A stretch of 64,000 nt of DNA from Owenia fusiformis. Its lineage: Eukaryota; Annelida; Polychaeta; Sabellida; Oweniidae. The number at the start of each line of letters is the position of its first letter. Position 1 is the first letter of the stretch. The notes under the pieces were generated by a model, which was not told the origin of the DNA, made no database searches, and was given only the letters and a program-made list of their open reading frames with translations. A program made the translations under genes and the position numbers. Below, piece after piece: positions 1 through 11,085 of this stretch. The stretch is from contig CAIIXF020000003.1 in the NCBI GenBank assembly GCA_903813345.2, positions 4,797,815-4,861,814 on the forward strand, given 5' to 3'.

Positions 1-2299
1 CAAAATTCACTTTTTTCTTTTTGGAGATCCATCATTAACCCAATTAGAAATGGATAATCTATTTTCACTGGTTGCGAATTATCTCATTGAAAACACAACC
101 AGAATCTAAATATTTTCCTGCCTATGACCTGTTTCCATTTTTCAACATACTACCCCTCCCCCAGGATATCAGCAGCCCTCCTATCTTTTGTTTCATTGCA
201 AGGCATTCTACCATTTACAGGTGACATCCAGGTTAAAATGAATATTGTACTTTATTGTTTAATTATATAAGGGGACATCTAATGCTTACAGCGCTTTGCC
301 CCTTGTAATTGTATCTAAATGACTTGTGCTTACAATAAATATGAAAGATGATAAAAAAAAAATATATATATACTTTGGATAAGATTTACAATCTCTAGAT
401 CTTAGTCAATGGCATGTTGCACCTCAGCCTTTAATTGGCGATATTCGCGACTATTAATTTTCGTGATTTTTACACAATCGCGAAAAGCACGAAACTAAAT
501 TGCACGCGAAAAATATCGGGAGTACAGTACATTGAAACCATACACTCATATATTTCATAAGAATTTGCAATCAAGCCTAACAAATCTATTGGCAAAATAT
601 TAGAAGGCCAGCAAATGTACACATGCTAAAGTGATGAAACTTTAATGAATTTTAATTTTGCCTATACTGAGATGTGTTAAACTCTATTTGGGTTAGATTT
701 ATTGCTACACCCTCTACTTACAGCCTTAACATGCCTCCTATCGGCTATCACCCGCTTCAAAATCCTAACAGGTTCCTTTATATCTTCCTTTATCTTCTGT
801 TTAAGAAAAGCTGTTAGCTATCAGCTGTATTTTTGTCAATCAAGATTTCTCTTCATCTGTGAATTACCCAGCGAGAAACCAAAATGGCAATTTTGATGGA
901 AAGACACAAAGTACCAGTCAAAATCTCTGAAGATTTCCGGGCAAACAATGGCAGCTCTCCCAGTTAGGTTTTAGACTGTCTTCTCATATTTTGTCAATTT
1001 TATTCAATTTCAAGTATTGTTTAGAGTTGTGCGTTCAACATATTCGAGAAGTCAATAGCTATAATAAATTTGCAGATTTTGCTCGCATATATGTAAGCTT
1101 TTCTCTTTTGACGGATACTTTGTGTCTTTCCTTGAAATCATGACAGGTGTAACTGATCTACTGAAATCAACTTCAAGTGCTTACTACTATCTCCCAATGT
1201 GATCAGTGCTTTTTGTTGAGAAAATATGTAAGTTATTAGCCACTTCTTTGCCGATCAGGATTTAAATTCTCTTTATCTGTCATGTACCTAGCAAGATTCA
1301 GAGATTTTGACTTGTACGTCATGTCTTTCTGTCAAAACTTCCATTTTTGGTTTCTTGGTAAAGAGTATCTTCTCAATGTATAATGAGAATTTGCTGTTCG
1401 GCACAGAAGCACCTTTTAATTTTTTTCGATTTTCGCAAGGAGGACACTAACACAATTTTGAAGCGGTTGATAGCGGGCTCTAAATGCTGTTCTAACAGAT
1501 CAGTCACAGCCTCTGAAAGAGCTAGATCTAAGGCTCTAGCTTTAGGCTAGTCTAAGTCCTATAGATCTAGTAGTCTAGGCCTAGAATCATAGCCCAGGCA
1601 TAGGCCCGTAAAAATGTAAAGAAATAAAGCTTACAGCATGTTCTATAAGTGAATTTGACTCAATGTTATACATGTTCCGGGCCTATGCCTAGTATAGTCC
1701 CGCAGGACGATGAAGATAGAAAAAGTTGAAAATTCGATTTCGATTCAATTTGATTTTCTGCCATTATAAATGAAATACTGTACTTACCAACATGTTTCTC
1801 GGATATATATGTTGTTCTAACTTTATCTTCGCCGAAGATCGATGTTTATTTATATATAACAATCGAATAATCGACATAATTCAAACTCATCACTACGACA
1901 CCCGGGCTCCATTTAATTCAACACGCACTTAAGACGGGCCCCTTGGACCAAGCCTAGCTAAAATATATCACTGGAGTTTTTCGTAATAGGTAGTTTCTGA
2001 TCGATTTTTTGTCAAATCAAAAAAATAAATTACTCGGCAATAGGTTATTAAGATGAAATTGGCGAGAGGTGTACACTGACAAAGAGTGGTTGAAATAACT
2101 CCATAAACGCCAAAGATCTAGGAAAAAACCATAGGTTCTGGGCCGATATAAAGATGGCAGCACCAACAGAATCCAGTATTATCTTATTTATAAATAAACT
2201 AAGATCGACCACCATGCCATCTTTATTTAAAAATTATTCCTATCGGCCTTTGCCTATGGAAAAAACCGATGAAAATCTCCCCTAAAAAGGACCCCTTCG
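1..2299. other. Downstream flank with no gene seen
   Basis: No coding signal was found. AATAAA-type sequence followed by an A-run at about 335-363 looks like the 3' end of an old retrotransposed copy. Around 425-520 there are several TTCGCGA-like palindromic words that look like repeat debris. At 1525-1600 the words CTAG, TCTAGG and GGCCTA recur in a local low-complexity patch. Confidence 0.4.
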
Positions 2300-2307
2300 A
2301 AAATGGC

Positions 2308-2403
2308 ATTCTCCATTTAAGGGCAAAAAGGCGGAGTTATAAGCGGACTGACACTTTCCTTAAATGGAGAAGTCTCGATGGATCTCGCTTAAACTCCGCC
2401 CCT
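2308..2403. repeat. Imperfect inverted repeat, MITE-like
   Basis: CTCCATTTAAGG is answered by CCTTAAATGGAG, and GGCGGAGTTATAAGC by GCTTAAACTCCGCC about 60 bases later. The two pairs interleave rather than nest, so this is a rearranged or double hairpin. No target duplication was identified. Confidence 0.4.
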
Positions 2404-3059
2404 TCTTCGTGAAAAATCACGTGAATTCCGGCTTTTGCTGGGGCATATCCGGGCATCTCGGCTTCGAACCCAATCAGAAGTTTCAATTTTGACTGGCACC
2501 GCATACATTATCTCAAGTCTCACCCAATATTTTTATGTATACGTTAATCAGTCTACACACTTGCCATCTATATTTAGATATACATTGTGATTACATTTCA
2601 TTGCATTGACTGGGATTTAGAATTTGACATGGGATTAAATATGTTGATTACATTGATTAGGAGATACAAAATGTCTTTAGAGCGAGCGAAGTGGTTAATA
2701 ATTAACATTTTTTGCATAATTTTAGAAAATAATTTTATATATATATTAAATTGGCGAACGTAATTTTTCATTGGTGAGTGTAAAAACACAAGTTACTTAG
2801 CAATTGGCGAGTAGTAGAAAAATCCTAAGACCCACACTGTATGGTAGGGTAATAGGAAATTGAATGATTTACAAATGTTTGAAATATCAGGGAGTTATTT
2901 CTTGAAATGACAAAGATATGAGAAAAATGCAGGGTTTCCATTTTTTGACCACCCTGTATGAAATAAACTAAGACCATTATGTCATCTATGATTGTTTTAA
3001 TTTCTTTGACAATGCCAAATGAAAATATAATGCAATGGAAAGTCACTAGAATTTACGTT

Positions 3060-3565
3060 TTGTATTTTCAACTGTTGCTCTTTGTGTTCTACCTATCTTT
3101 GTGTTCTATCTTTAATGATGTTTTGACATAGTATCTAGGTGGGATACCTAGGTAAAGCTACAGTTTACACAATAAGGGTGATCATGGAACTATTGTTCAG
3201 AACACATTTAACAAGGTTCATTTTATCATATGATATATTATTTGTAGGGGTTATTTTATGATTTGTGCTTTCAGTATGTTGCCCTTTGCGTCCCATCTTA
3301 ATGGTATTTTAATATACCCTCTAGGTTGAATGCCTACTGTATACCAACTGAGGTGATCATGGTACTATTGTTTAGAACACATTTATTAAGGTTCATTTTT
3401 TCAAAAGATATATTAAGTTTATAGTTTTTTTATTATATGTGTTTTCAATATGTTGCCCTTTGTGTTCTACCATAACGATGTTCATATATATCGATTGGGG
3501 AATGGTCAACATACTTAAAATGATCATGAATGAAGACTAACATACCCTAAAATGATATTTAGAAT
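3060..3565. repeat. Divergent tandem repeat, about 170 bp x 3
   Basis: Three copies of a unit begin near 3065, 3268 and 3428. Each has a version of TGTTGCCCTTTGYGTYCYA, followed by AATGRTRTT and a CTAGGT-type stretch. The copies are clearly diverged, so the array is old. It lies downstream of the last exon and could be in the 3' UTR or beyond it. Confidence 0.55.
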
Positions 3566-3679
3566 GATTTGTGTAGTCAAACTTAATTAAGTGCACTGAA
3601 TGACCTTAGTTTTAATCCAAATGACCTAATTTCATTTTTGATGTGTTCATGATTGATAAAAGTAACTATTTTCATATTA

Positions 3680-4322
3680 TTTTCAATGGAACCTTTGGGG
3701 CACCTTCAGGTACATTAGGTAACAGAATTCTTGAAATTGATCTATCAAACGGTTCACCTGAAAACACGTTACAGACAAGATTTTAGAACGGAAAAATCCA
3801 AAATGGCCAACAATAAAAAAGTGATTATGAGTTTTTGCTGATTTCTTTTTACAAAATTATCATCGCATATAACTGCAGCTACCAATAACACAGGCTTTTA
3901 CAACAAAGTACACCTAAAACTATTTATTAAACTACTAAATAGTTAAAGAATGAAAACTCAAAAACACCATTCAAAATGATACAAAGTATTATCGCGCGCT
4001 AACTTTTCTTAAGACATTCAAAATGGCTGCCATGAGTGAGCTAACGGGTCCAAAACCTTATCAAATGTAGAATGAAGTGAGCTGAACAAGATGTTTAAGT
4101 TTGCAGACAAGGATTTTAGCATTTGACTTCAAAATGGCTGACAGGAAGTAGGTATCGAGTTAAAATTTTTTCATCCACATCTGTATGCACTCATAAGTTA
4201 TCTTTGAAAATTTGAAGGTGATATCTGTAGCGGTTTTGGAGAAAATTGCCAGATGTACGGACGGACGGACAGACAGTTGGGCCGACAATATGGCCCCACA
4301 CTATGTGGTGGGGACATAAAAA
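3680..4322 (+). mobile_element. Family A Helentron-like element, 3' portion
   Basis: The core shares long stretches with 27150-28770 (GACAAGATTTTAGRACGG, ATCCAAAATGG, GATGTTTAAGTTTG-like words). It ends in a short (GGAC)n run at 4258-4275, then GCCGACAATATGG and the hairpin CCCCACACTATGTGGTGGGG, then ACATAAA. It stops about 35 bases short of the host stop codon, so the host 3' UTR contains it in antisense. Confidence 0.7.
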
Positions 4323-4356
4323 CCCTAAGCAGAGAGACATTAAGCCCCAGAGAACA

Positions 4357-4502
4357 TCAGAACACCTGAGTGAACCTACTTGAAGAGTGCTGCTTTACAT
4401 TGTTGGTACGCATATCAGATCCATTATGGGTCTTAATATGTGCTTGTAAGTTACGCTGAAGGGCAAATTCTTTGTTGCAGTGAGGGCATGAGTGCTTTGG
4501 AG
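4357..4502 (-). CDS. ZNF521/ZNF423: ZNF423/521-like gene, terminal coding exon
   Basis: The acceptor TATTTCAG ends at 4503. The first two bases CT complete the phase-1 codon left by the giant exon (G+CT = Ala). The translation APKHSCPHCNKEFALQRNLQ continues to A-H-I-K-T-H, a final canonical C2H2 finger. A hydrophilic tail of about 23 residues rich in Ser, Asn and Arg follows, ending in TGA at 4359-4357. The intron between this exon and 7827 is 3.3 kb. The short tail after the last finger fits a C-terminus. I infer this is the normal end, though alternative last exons cannot be excluded. The 3' UTR runs towards lower coordinates and meets the reverse complement of a family A element about 40 bases after the stop. 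Confidence 0.87.
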
Positions 4503-4541
4503 CTGAAATACATAAACATCACAGGTAGGGATCAAATACTG

Positions 4542-4678
4542 TTTTCAGTACAGGTTACCGCCCCTTCGAGTAGAAATAACGCACATTGGAGTAGAAATCA
4601 TATACAGCACTCCTGTACATGATTTCTACTCGAAGGTGCGTTATTTCTACTCGAAGGGGCGGTAACCTGTACTGAAAA
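4542..4678. mobile_element. Near-perfect palindromic MITE beside the last splice acceptor
   Basis: The left arm TTTTCAGTACAGGTTACCGC... is mirrored by the right arm ...GCGGTAACCTGTACTGAAAA. Each arm contains two direct copies of a word like CGAGTAGAAAT or AGTAGAAAT. The whole 137-bp unit can fold into one long hairpin. On the transcribed strand it lies 40-175 nt upstream of the terminal exon acceptor, overlapping where a branch site would be expected. Confidence 0.75.
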
Positions 4679-4723
4679 ATGTGATATAAACAAAATGTGT
4701 GATTTGATCCTTCCCCACTAGTA

Positions 4724-6906
4724 GTATCCAAAGCCCCACTATGATTTCAAAGTCGCGAGCAAGTTCCTGCTGAAATCGCGAGGAATAAAAAAGTGAAGGG
4801 TTGTCTTTTGTTTACTTGAATTGTATGATGTACAAAACGTTTTCTTTTTAATTTTCAGCAATTATTACATTGTATTGAGACTAAAAAGGCAACTGATGGA
4901 AAAAAGTATCACGAGCGGTCGTTCTGTGGTTCTTTATTTGACAGTTGAAGAGAGAAAAGTATCATCTTGAATCTTTATCTATATATTTCTATATGTTATA
5001 GGTGAAGAACGACGTTGTCCTGTGGTTGAAATAATGGTAGTGATTTGAAATAAAAATGTACTTCCTTTTTTCACTTCCTAAAGCTTTACAGAACACTTTA
5101 TATTTCAATTTTATCATATCTCTCAAGGCCCAGCTTTTAGCGGAGCAAAAAAAGCAAAGACCCCGCTGAAATCATGAGGAGGCCCCGCTGAAAACATGAG
5201 CAAGTGTCTCTCAAAAAAGGAATGAATCCTGATTATACCGTGAAAATCTCCCACTATCGAACCCAGCTTGATCCACTATTTTACCCAGTTTCATGAATAC
5301 ATCATTTGTTGATACAATTCTCAAAAACAGCAAATACTGTATTGATATAGTACATATTATGATACGTTGTAATGGAAAAATGTGATGAGAATTAGATCGG
5401 ATGAAATGTTAAAAGTTTAACCTCATTTTCATAATTACGATGTGAACATAAATGTTGTTGATTTTACGCATCAAATCTAATCAATTCAACTGTTTGAAAA
5501 GTAAGTGGAATTCCATCATACATGTATATGAGTACAAGTCGATATTTAGTAAGATTCATGCGTAAGCTAAAACGATTAAGTCAGAAAAATGTTCAGTTAT
5601 ACTATTCGAATAAATGCACACATGAATGAACGGTCAGACGAATGTACTCACGTACACACGAATGGTCGTTTGAACGCACAAACCGACGGGTAGACAAACA
5701 CGTGCAAAAACGACAAGACGAACGCACGCATGAACAGACGGTCGAAAGAACGCACGCACGGACGAAAGGACGTTCAGATAGACGCACTCATGAATGAATG
5801 GACAGTCGGACGAAAACAAGCAGGAACGGACGATCTAACGAACGCATGCACGCACGAACGAACGGTCGAAAGAAAGCACGAACGAACGGCCAGTAGAACA
5901 AATGCACGAACGAACGGAGGGTCGGATGAACGCACACTCGAACGATCGCACGAATGGACGATTTGACTATCGCACGAACGAACGAACGAACAAACGGTCA
6001 GACGAACGCATGCCTGAGCTAACGAATTTCGAACAAGCGCACCAACGAACGAACGGAAGGTCGAAGAAACGCACACACGAACGTACGATCCGACGAATGC
6101 ACGCACGAACGAACGAACGGTCAGACGAACGCACGTAAGAATGGACGGTCAGAAGAACAAACAAGCCAATGAAATATATGTGTCCTCAGAAATTCCTTGG
6201 AACATAGAATTATATAGAATTTACATTTAACTGTACAAATGTACAAAGTCTGTTTACACATTTAAGAATTTTATTTTATGACGACGCTGACAGATGGATC
6301 AAACTGCCTGAAGTTGCAGAAGAAATAGTTGCGATGTTGCCATTGTAATGTTATTATGGTATTAATACGTTATTGGCACGTTCTTGTACGTTCATATAAA
6401 GAAATTCAATATCTTCATGGAATAATAATGTAGCTTTCCTCGCGATCGAAGCGGGACCTCCTCATGTTTTCAGCGGGACCTCCTCATGTTTTCAGCGGGG
6501 CCACTGAAACACCTTTAATGATGTATTTCGACCCGCATGGCAGACATAATTGCACAGTTACTTATCAATACAGACCATATTGATCCAATATGTATTATGG
6601 AGTATGTGAATCGTATTTATTGCCTTTATTTTAACGATAAAAGTAATATATGAACAGTAAATTATGCAAGCATGCATATTGACGCCCCTCTTTTCAATGC
6701 CAGTGAAGAAGAATAATTTTTTATGTCATCGTTTGTCAAATGTATCTGTTTTTAAAGTATTGCTGGAGTATGGAAGAACAGTTATAAGTATTTTCACCCT
6801 TTTGGTCCATTTTCCAAAGTGATGCAAATAAACAGGACTATGCTCGCGATTTCAGCGGGAACTTGCTCGCGACTTTGAAATCATAGCGGGGCTTTGGATA
6901 CTACCC
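4724..6906. mobile_element. 2.2-kb TIR element carrying a simple-sequence block
   Basis: The left end GTAGTATCCAAAGCCCC, continuing ...CTATGATTTCAAAGTCGCG to about 4787, is the reverse complement of 6838-6903, giving a TIR of about 62 bp with few mismatches. A second internal inverted pair built on CCCCGCTGAAAACATGAG sits at about 5170-5205 and 6450-6500. No transposase is visible, so it is a non-autonomous DNA element. The superfamily is unknown and no clear target duplication was seen. Confidence 0.65.
5605..6165. repeat. Degenerate GAACG/ACGA simple-sequence block
   Basis: About 560 bp is made almost only of GAAC, GAACG, GCACG, GGTCAGACGAACG and similar words in irregular order. It is poor in T on the plus strand. 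It keeps several frames open on both strands for over 60 codons (Arg/Thr/Glu-rich on plus, Ser/Val/Arg-rich on minus). That is a composition effect, not coding. Confidence 0.8.
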
Positions 6907-7192
6907 GTGCTTCTCTGTGAACATTAAAAATACAAAGAATTAAACTAGCTAAAAAGTGCTATGAAAAGATCTACAAATTGAGTGAAATACATTTCAGAAC
7001 AAACATCCTACTAGACCAATATTAGAGCATTAAATGCATTCACACATAACAAGGTATGCATTGCCACTTTTATCAAAACATAGTATCAGTATGTATTTTT
7101 GTGATATTTTACTATTTACTGTATCTAGCATGTACATAGAAAACATCAACAACTTTACATTGCTCTGCTATTTTTCCAATTAAAGCCATTAG

Positions 7193-7682
7193 TTAGTGAG
7201 AGAGCACCGAAAAATGTACCGCCTTCTGAACAAATTGAAAAGATTACTTGTTTCTTATGTATTTTTATGTGATACTTCAGAAAATTTTTGTCTGACGCGC
7301 CGTATCCGGGGCGAAAGTTGTCAAAATAGGGTATTTGACCCTAAAAAGGAAAATTACAGGGGGTACAGGTTTTACCAAAATTAAGGATTTTCTCAGCAAA
7401 AATTGTGGTTTCCATGGCAACCATGAGTGACAGATCATTGAAACTTACAGACTACCTCAGAATGATCTAATATCAACTCTCAATAAAATATTATGATGAT
7501 TGAAGACCAACTGAATGAATTATTCAATGAAGGTAATGTACCCCCTGTAATTTTCCCCATTTTGACAACTTTCGCCCCGGATACGGCGCGTCAGAAAAGA
7601 GTTTTCTGAAGTATCACATAAGAAACAAGTAATTTCAATTTGTTCAGAGACCGGTACATTTTTCGGTGCCATCTCACTACCT
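7193..7682. mobile_element. Foldback/MITE with about 150-bp terminal inverted repeats
   Basis: Left arm: TTAGTTAGTGAGAGAGCACC, then ...AAAAATGTACCG and CGCGCCGTATCCGGGGCGAA. Right arm: TTCGCCCCGGATACGGCGCG, then ...GGTACATTTTTCGGTGCC and CTCACTACCTAA. The arms match over about 150 bp, with a spacer of about 170 bp holding no ORF of note. It lies in the last visible intron, about 145 bases downstream of the giant exon's donor. Confidence 0.75.
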
Positions 7683-7826
7683 AAATGTAATAGTCTAAAA
7701 ACCTGGCGAGAGCCCCGAGTGGTGCAAATATATAGAAGTTCATAGTAAATAAATAGCAGTATAAATAACATGAATATAATAAAGTATTGAAATTATATAG
7801 ACACAGTAATGCAATTTTTGACTTAC

Positions 7827-10752
7827 CCAATTCATGTTTGTTCATATGCTCAGTGAGGCTTGCAGAGGAGGGGAACTCATCAGGGCACTCTGTACATCTG
7901 TGCATGTTTAACTTATGAGAGACATACACCAGCTCAGATGCATCCCTAACATGATCTGAGTGGATCTTATAATGCTCCTGCAGTTCAGGCATACTTGGAA
8001 ATGATTCAGCACAGTGTGTGCACTTCATGCTCAAGTCTTGTCTCTCGTGGGTCCGCTGGTGATTTGTCATATCATTAAGGGTTGTAAATAAACGAAAACA
8101 TTCTGGACACTGGAATTGTTCACAAACACCCATAGCATGAGTAAACATGTGATTTTGAAGTTCAGCTGAGAAGAAGAATTTCTGATGACATTGTGTGCAA
8201 GAGAACTTTCTGGCACTGATGCTGTGTTCTAGGACATGTAGCTGTATAGCAGATGCCTTGAGAAATGTCTTATTGCAGATATAGCATGTCATTTCACCTC
8301 CCTGGAATGTGTGCTCCACCAGATGGCACTGCAACTTGGCAGGTGAATCAAAGGCACTGTTACAAATCTCACACTTGTGGAGGTTTCCCTCTTGAATCAT
8401 ATGGACAGCAACATGTGCCTGGATCTCCAGCTCAGTTGTGAAGGACTGCTGGCATTTGATACACTGGAAGTTTTTCTTGTGTGTCAATACATGTGCCTCT
8501 AACTGCAGTTGAGTCTCAAACTTCAAACTACACTGGTTGCAATTGTATCGTTTTGGAGGTTCACCATGGTAACAAGGCTTACATACATAGTATGATCGCC
8601 CACTAGTGTTGAGTTTAGAAACTAAGTTTTCCTTTGAGTCAAAACTGCTAAGACATACGCAGCATGTGTAGAAGCTGGATGGACTCTGGAAGTGATGTTT
8701 GGCATGCATCTGGACTTCTAACATAGAGGCAAGAGTTTGGCGACACACAATACACTGCGTCTGGCCTCCAGTGATTCCATGAAGTTGAGTATGGTTGTAG
8801 AAAATTTCCTCATTCTTGAGATTTACTTTACAAATGACACACATGTTCCCCTGGACCACCTTACAATGTGTGAGTTTATGTTCCGCTAGAATACTAGAGC
8901 TAGGAAATACTTCGTCACAAATATTACATTTCTGATTGCTTGGCAATGCATGGACTTTCATGTGCTTCTCTAATTCTCCTTTAGTCTTGAAGGATTGTTG
9001 ACAATAAACACATACTTGACTGAACTTATCTGGGAGCCCCAATATAGGAAGCTGAGGGGAAACCAAAGACGGGGTTGTTAAATTTTGTGGTACATGTAGC
9101 TGGGATCTTAAAATTGGTGATTTGGGATTTGATTGGGTTTCTGACATAACGGAAGGAGTTGGCATTTCATTGGCTTCAGCTGGGATGTGCCACACTTTAT
9201 CAAATGTTAATTTATGTTCCATGTTTCTATGATTCGTTAATGCAACCATGTCTGGAAATTTAATGTCACATATTTCACATTTACACATAGGGCTGAAATT
9301 TGGTGACACAGTTTTCTCTTTCTTAACGGTGTACCCTTCTTTAGATTGCAATTCTGTTTGCTTGGATTGGCAGGATTTAGGACTGTAGTCGATTATCTCT
9401 ATTTCATCTTCCTTTTCAATCTTTACTTTCAAGGGCTTAATCTCCTCTGGATTATGATTGGTCTGAATATGTTTATCGAGAAGGTATTCCACATGGAATG
9501 CTTCATCACATAAATGACATGGAAATTGTTTTTTATGGGTTGTCAGGTGGCACTGTAGTTCAACTTCACCTGTGAAACTCTCCTTACAAAAGAGACATCT
9601 ATATGGCTTAGAGATTCCAAGATGGTGGACCTTCACATGTAGCTGCCATTCCATCTCTGATCGGAATATTGACATACAGGTTGTACATTTATAAAGTTTA
9701 CATTCATTGCTATGCTTAATTGCAAAGTGGACCTGTACATTAACCTTTGAGTCAAAGATTTCCTTACAAAGGGAACAGCGATACAGATGATGTGCATGGA
9801 TGTCCATCAAATGTTTCTGAAGCTCATCTGGCTTTGTGAACAATTTAAGGCAGCTTGTACAACCATATTCTGTAGTCAAGGACAGGAAGTGGACTAAGAT
9901 GTGTGATTCCAGTTGCTCCTCAGTTGGAAATGGGGCATCACAATATGAACACAATAAGTTTGGTCCATCTATCATAGTCATCCCCTGATGCGACTTCATG
10001 TGCACTTCATAGGACTTTGTGTCAAGGAAAGTTGCATTGCAATGATCACATGTTAAGTTTGATGCTTTCGAATGTCTTAAAAGTCGTTCAATTTTGCTCT
10101 GTTTTGGAATGACATTATATGCCCCATCCACCTGGACTTTATCACCTTCTCTAGGTGATTTCATACTGAGGTTCATCCCATGGCTACTCTGTATGTGCTC
10201 ATTGAGGGCCACAGCACTAGTGAAGGCCATAGCACAGTGTGAACAAAACACATATTCACTACTTTTTGTTGACTTCATCTCAGCCATCAATTGTGCATGT
10301 CCTATCTCTTTATGCTGCTGCAATTCCTCTATTCTGCTGAAGTCCTGGCCACAGAATTCACAAGGGAACTTAATATTAAGTTCAGGCTCCTCACCATGTG
10401 CTTGCTGCAGATGGTCATTTAGGTTATAAATCGTCTTGAAGGTGGCATTACAAATATGACACACATGAGTTATCATTGGTTTCCCTGCATGCATTGTTCG
10501 CATGTGAATTTCTAGAACCTCTAACGTTGGGTATGTTTTTGTACAATATGGACATGTTTGTTTGTAGGATGTACTCAGATCTATTGCAGCATCTGACGTC
10601 ATTCTGCTGCTTTGTGACTGGCTAGAAAAGCTAGCCAATGAGGGTCCAGAATGAGAGTCATGGTGTTGTAGATGCTGGTATGATTCTTCCTCATTTTCAA
10701 AGGATTGAAAACAGACAGGACAAGTCTTGAACTTCTCTCTAGCTGCATGAAC
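7827..10752 (-). CDS. ZNF521/ZNF423: ZNF423/521-like gene, giant zinc-finger exon
   Basis: This is a 2926-nt uninterrupted exon (975 codons plus one base). It starts at GTTCATGCAGC after CTTCAG (10753-10754) and ends TTGG|GTAAGT at 7827/7826. It encodes about 25 fingers. They include C-P-Y-C near exon residue 67, a block of fingers at about 238-435, the family-typical segment EVFPSSSILAEHKLTHCKVV near 615-632, and an atypical C-x2-C...C-x2-C unit near 697-728 where the usual His pair is absent. That unit resembles the degenerate finger of vertebrate ZNF423/521 as I remember it. Two finger-free linkers lie at about 435-490, with a SUMO-consensus-like V-K-I-E, and 514-580, which is Ser/Pro-rich. 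No stops or frameshifts occur. One very large exon holding most fingers is also the vertebrate gene plan. The start of the exon is overlapped by a minisatellite (see 10747-11085). Confidence 0.93.
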
Positions 10753-11085
10753 CTGAAGTTAAAGGGTACACTTTACAAAACCTAATGAACCTAAATTAAA
10801 GGGTACACTTTACAAAAGAAAATGAACCTGAAGTTAAAGGGTACACTTTACAAAAGAAAATGAACCTGAAGTTAAAGGGTGCACTTTACAAAACCTAATG
10901 AACTAAAGTTAAAGGGTACACTTTACAAAAGAAAATGAACGTGAAGTTAAAGGGTACACTTTACAAAAGAAAATGAACCTCAAGTTAAAGGGTGCACTTT
11001 ACAAAACCTAATGAACCTAAAGTTAAAGGGTACACTTTACATAAGAAAAAGAACCTAAAGTTAAAGGGTGCACTTTACAGAACCT
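10747..11085 (-). repeat. 38-bp minisatellite that contains the exon's 3' splice site
   Basis: Nine units start at 10747, 10785, 10822, 10860, 10898, 10935, 10973, 11011 and 11049 (period 37-38). Read on the gene strand, a unit is a pyrimidine-rich stretch CCCTTTAACTTCAG followed by GTTCAT. That is the real acceptor plus the first six bases of the giant exon. Eight of nine units keep an AG at the acceptor position (CAG in three, TAG in four, GAG in one); the unit at 10935 has CAC. The true exon uses the most downstream unit. Confidence 0.88.

Noticed and set aside
5605-6165. Overlapping Arg/Thr-rich and Ser/Val-rich open frames on both strands
   Set aside because: They exist only because the simple-sequence block lacks stop codons in most frames. 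No domain, no splice signals, and the same composition in every frame.
10094-10429. Plus-strand 111-codon frame
   Set aside because: It is a shadow opposite the zinc-finger exon, whose minus-strand frame is clearly the coding one.
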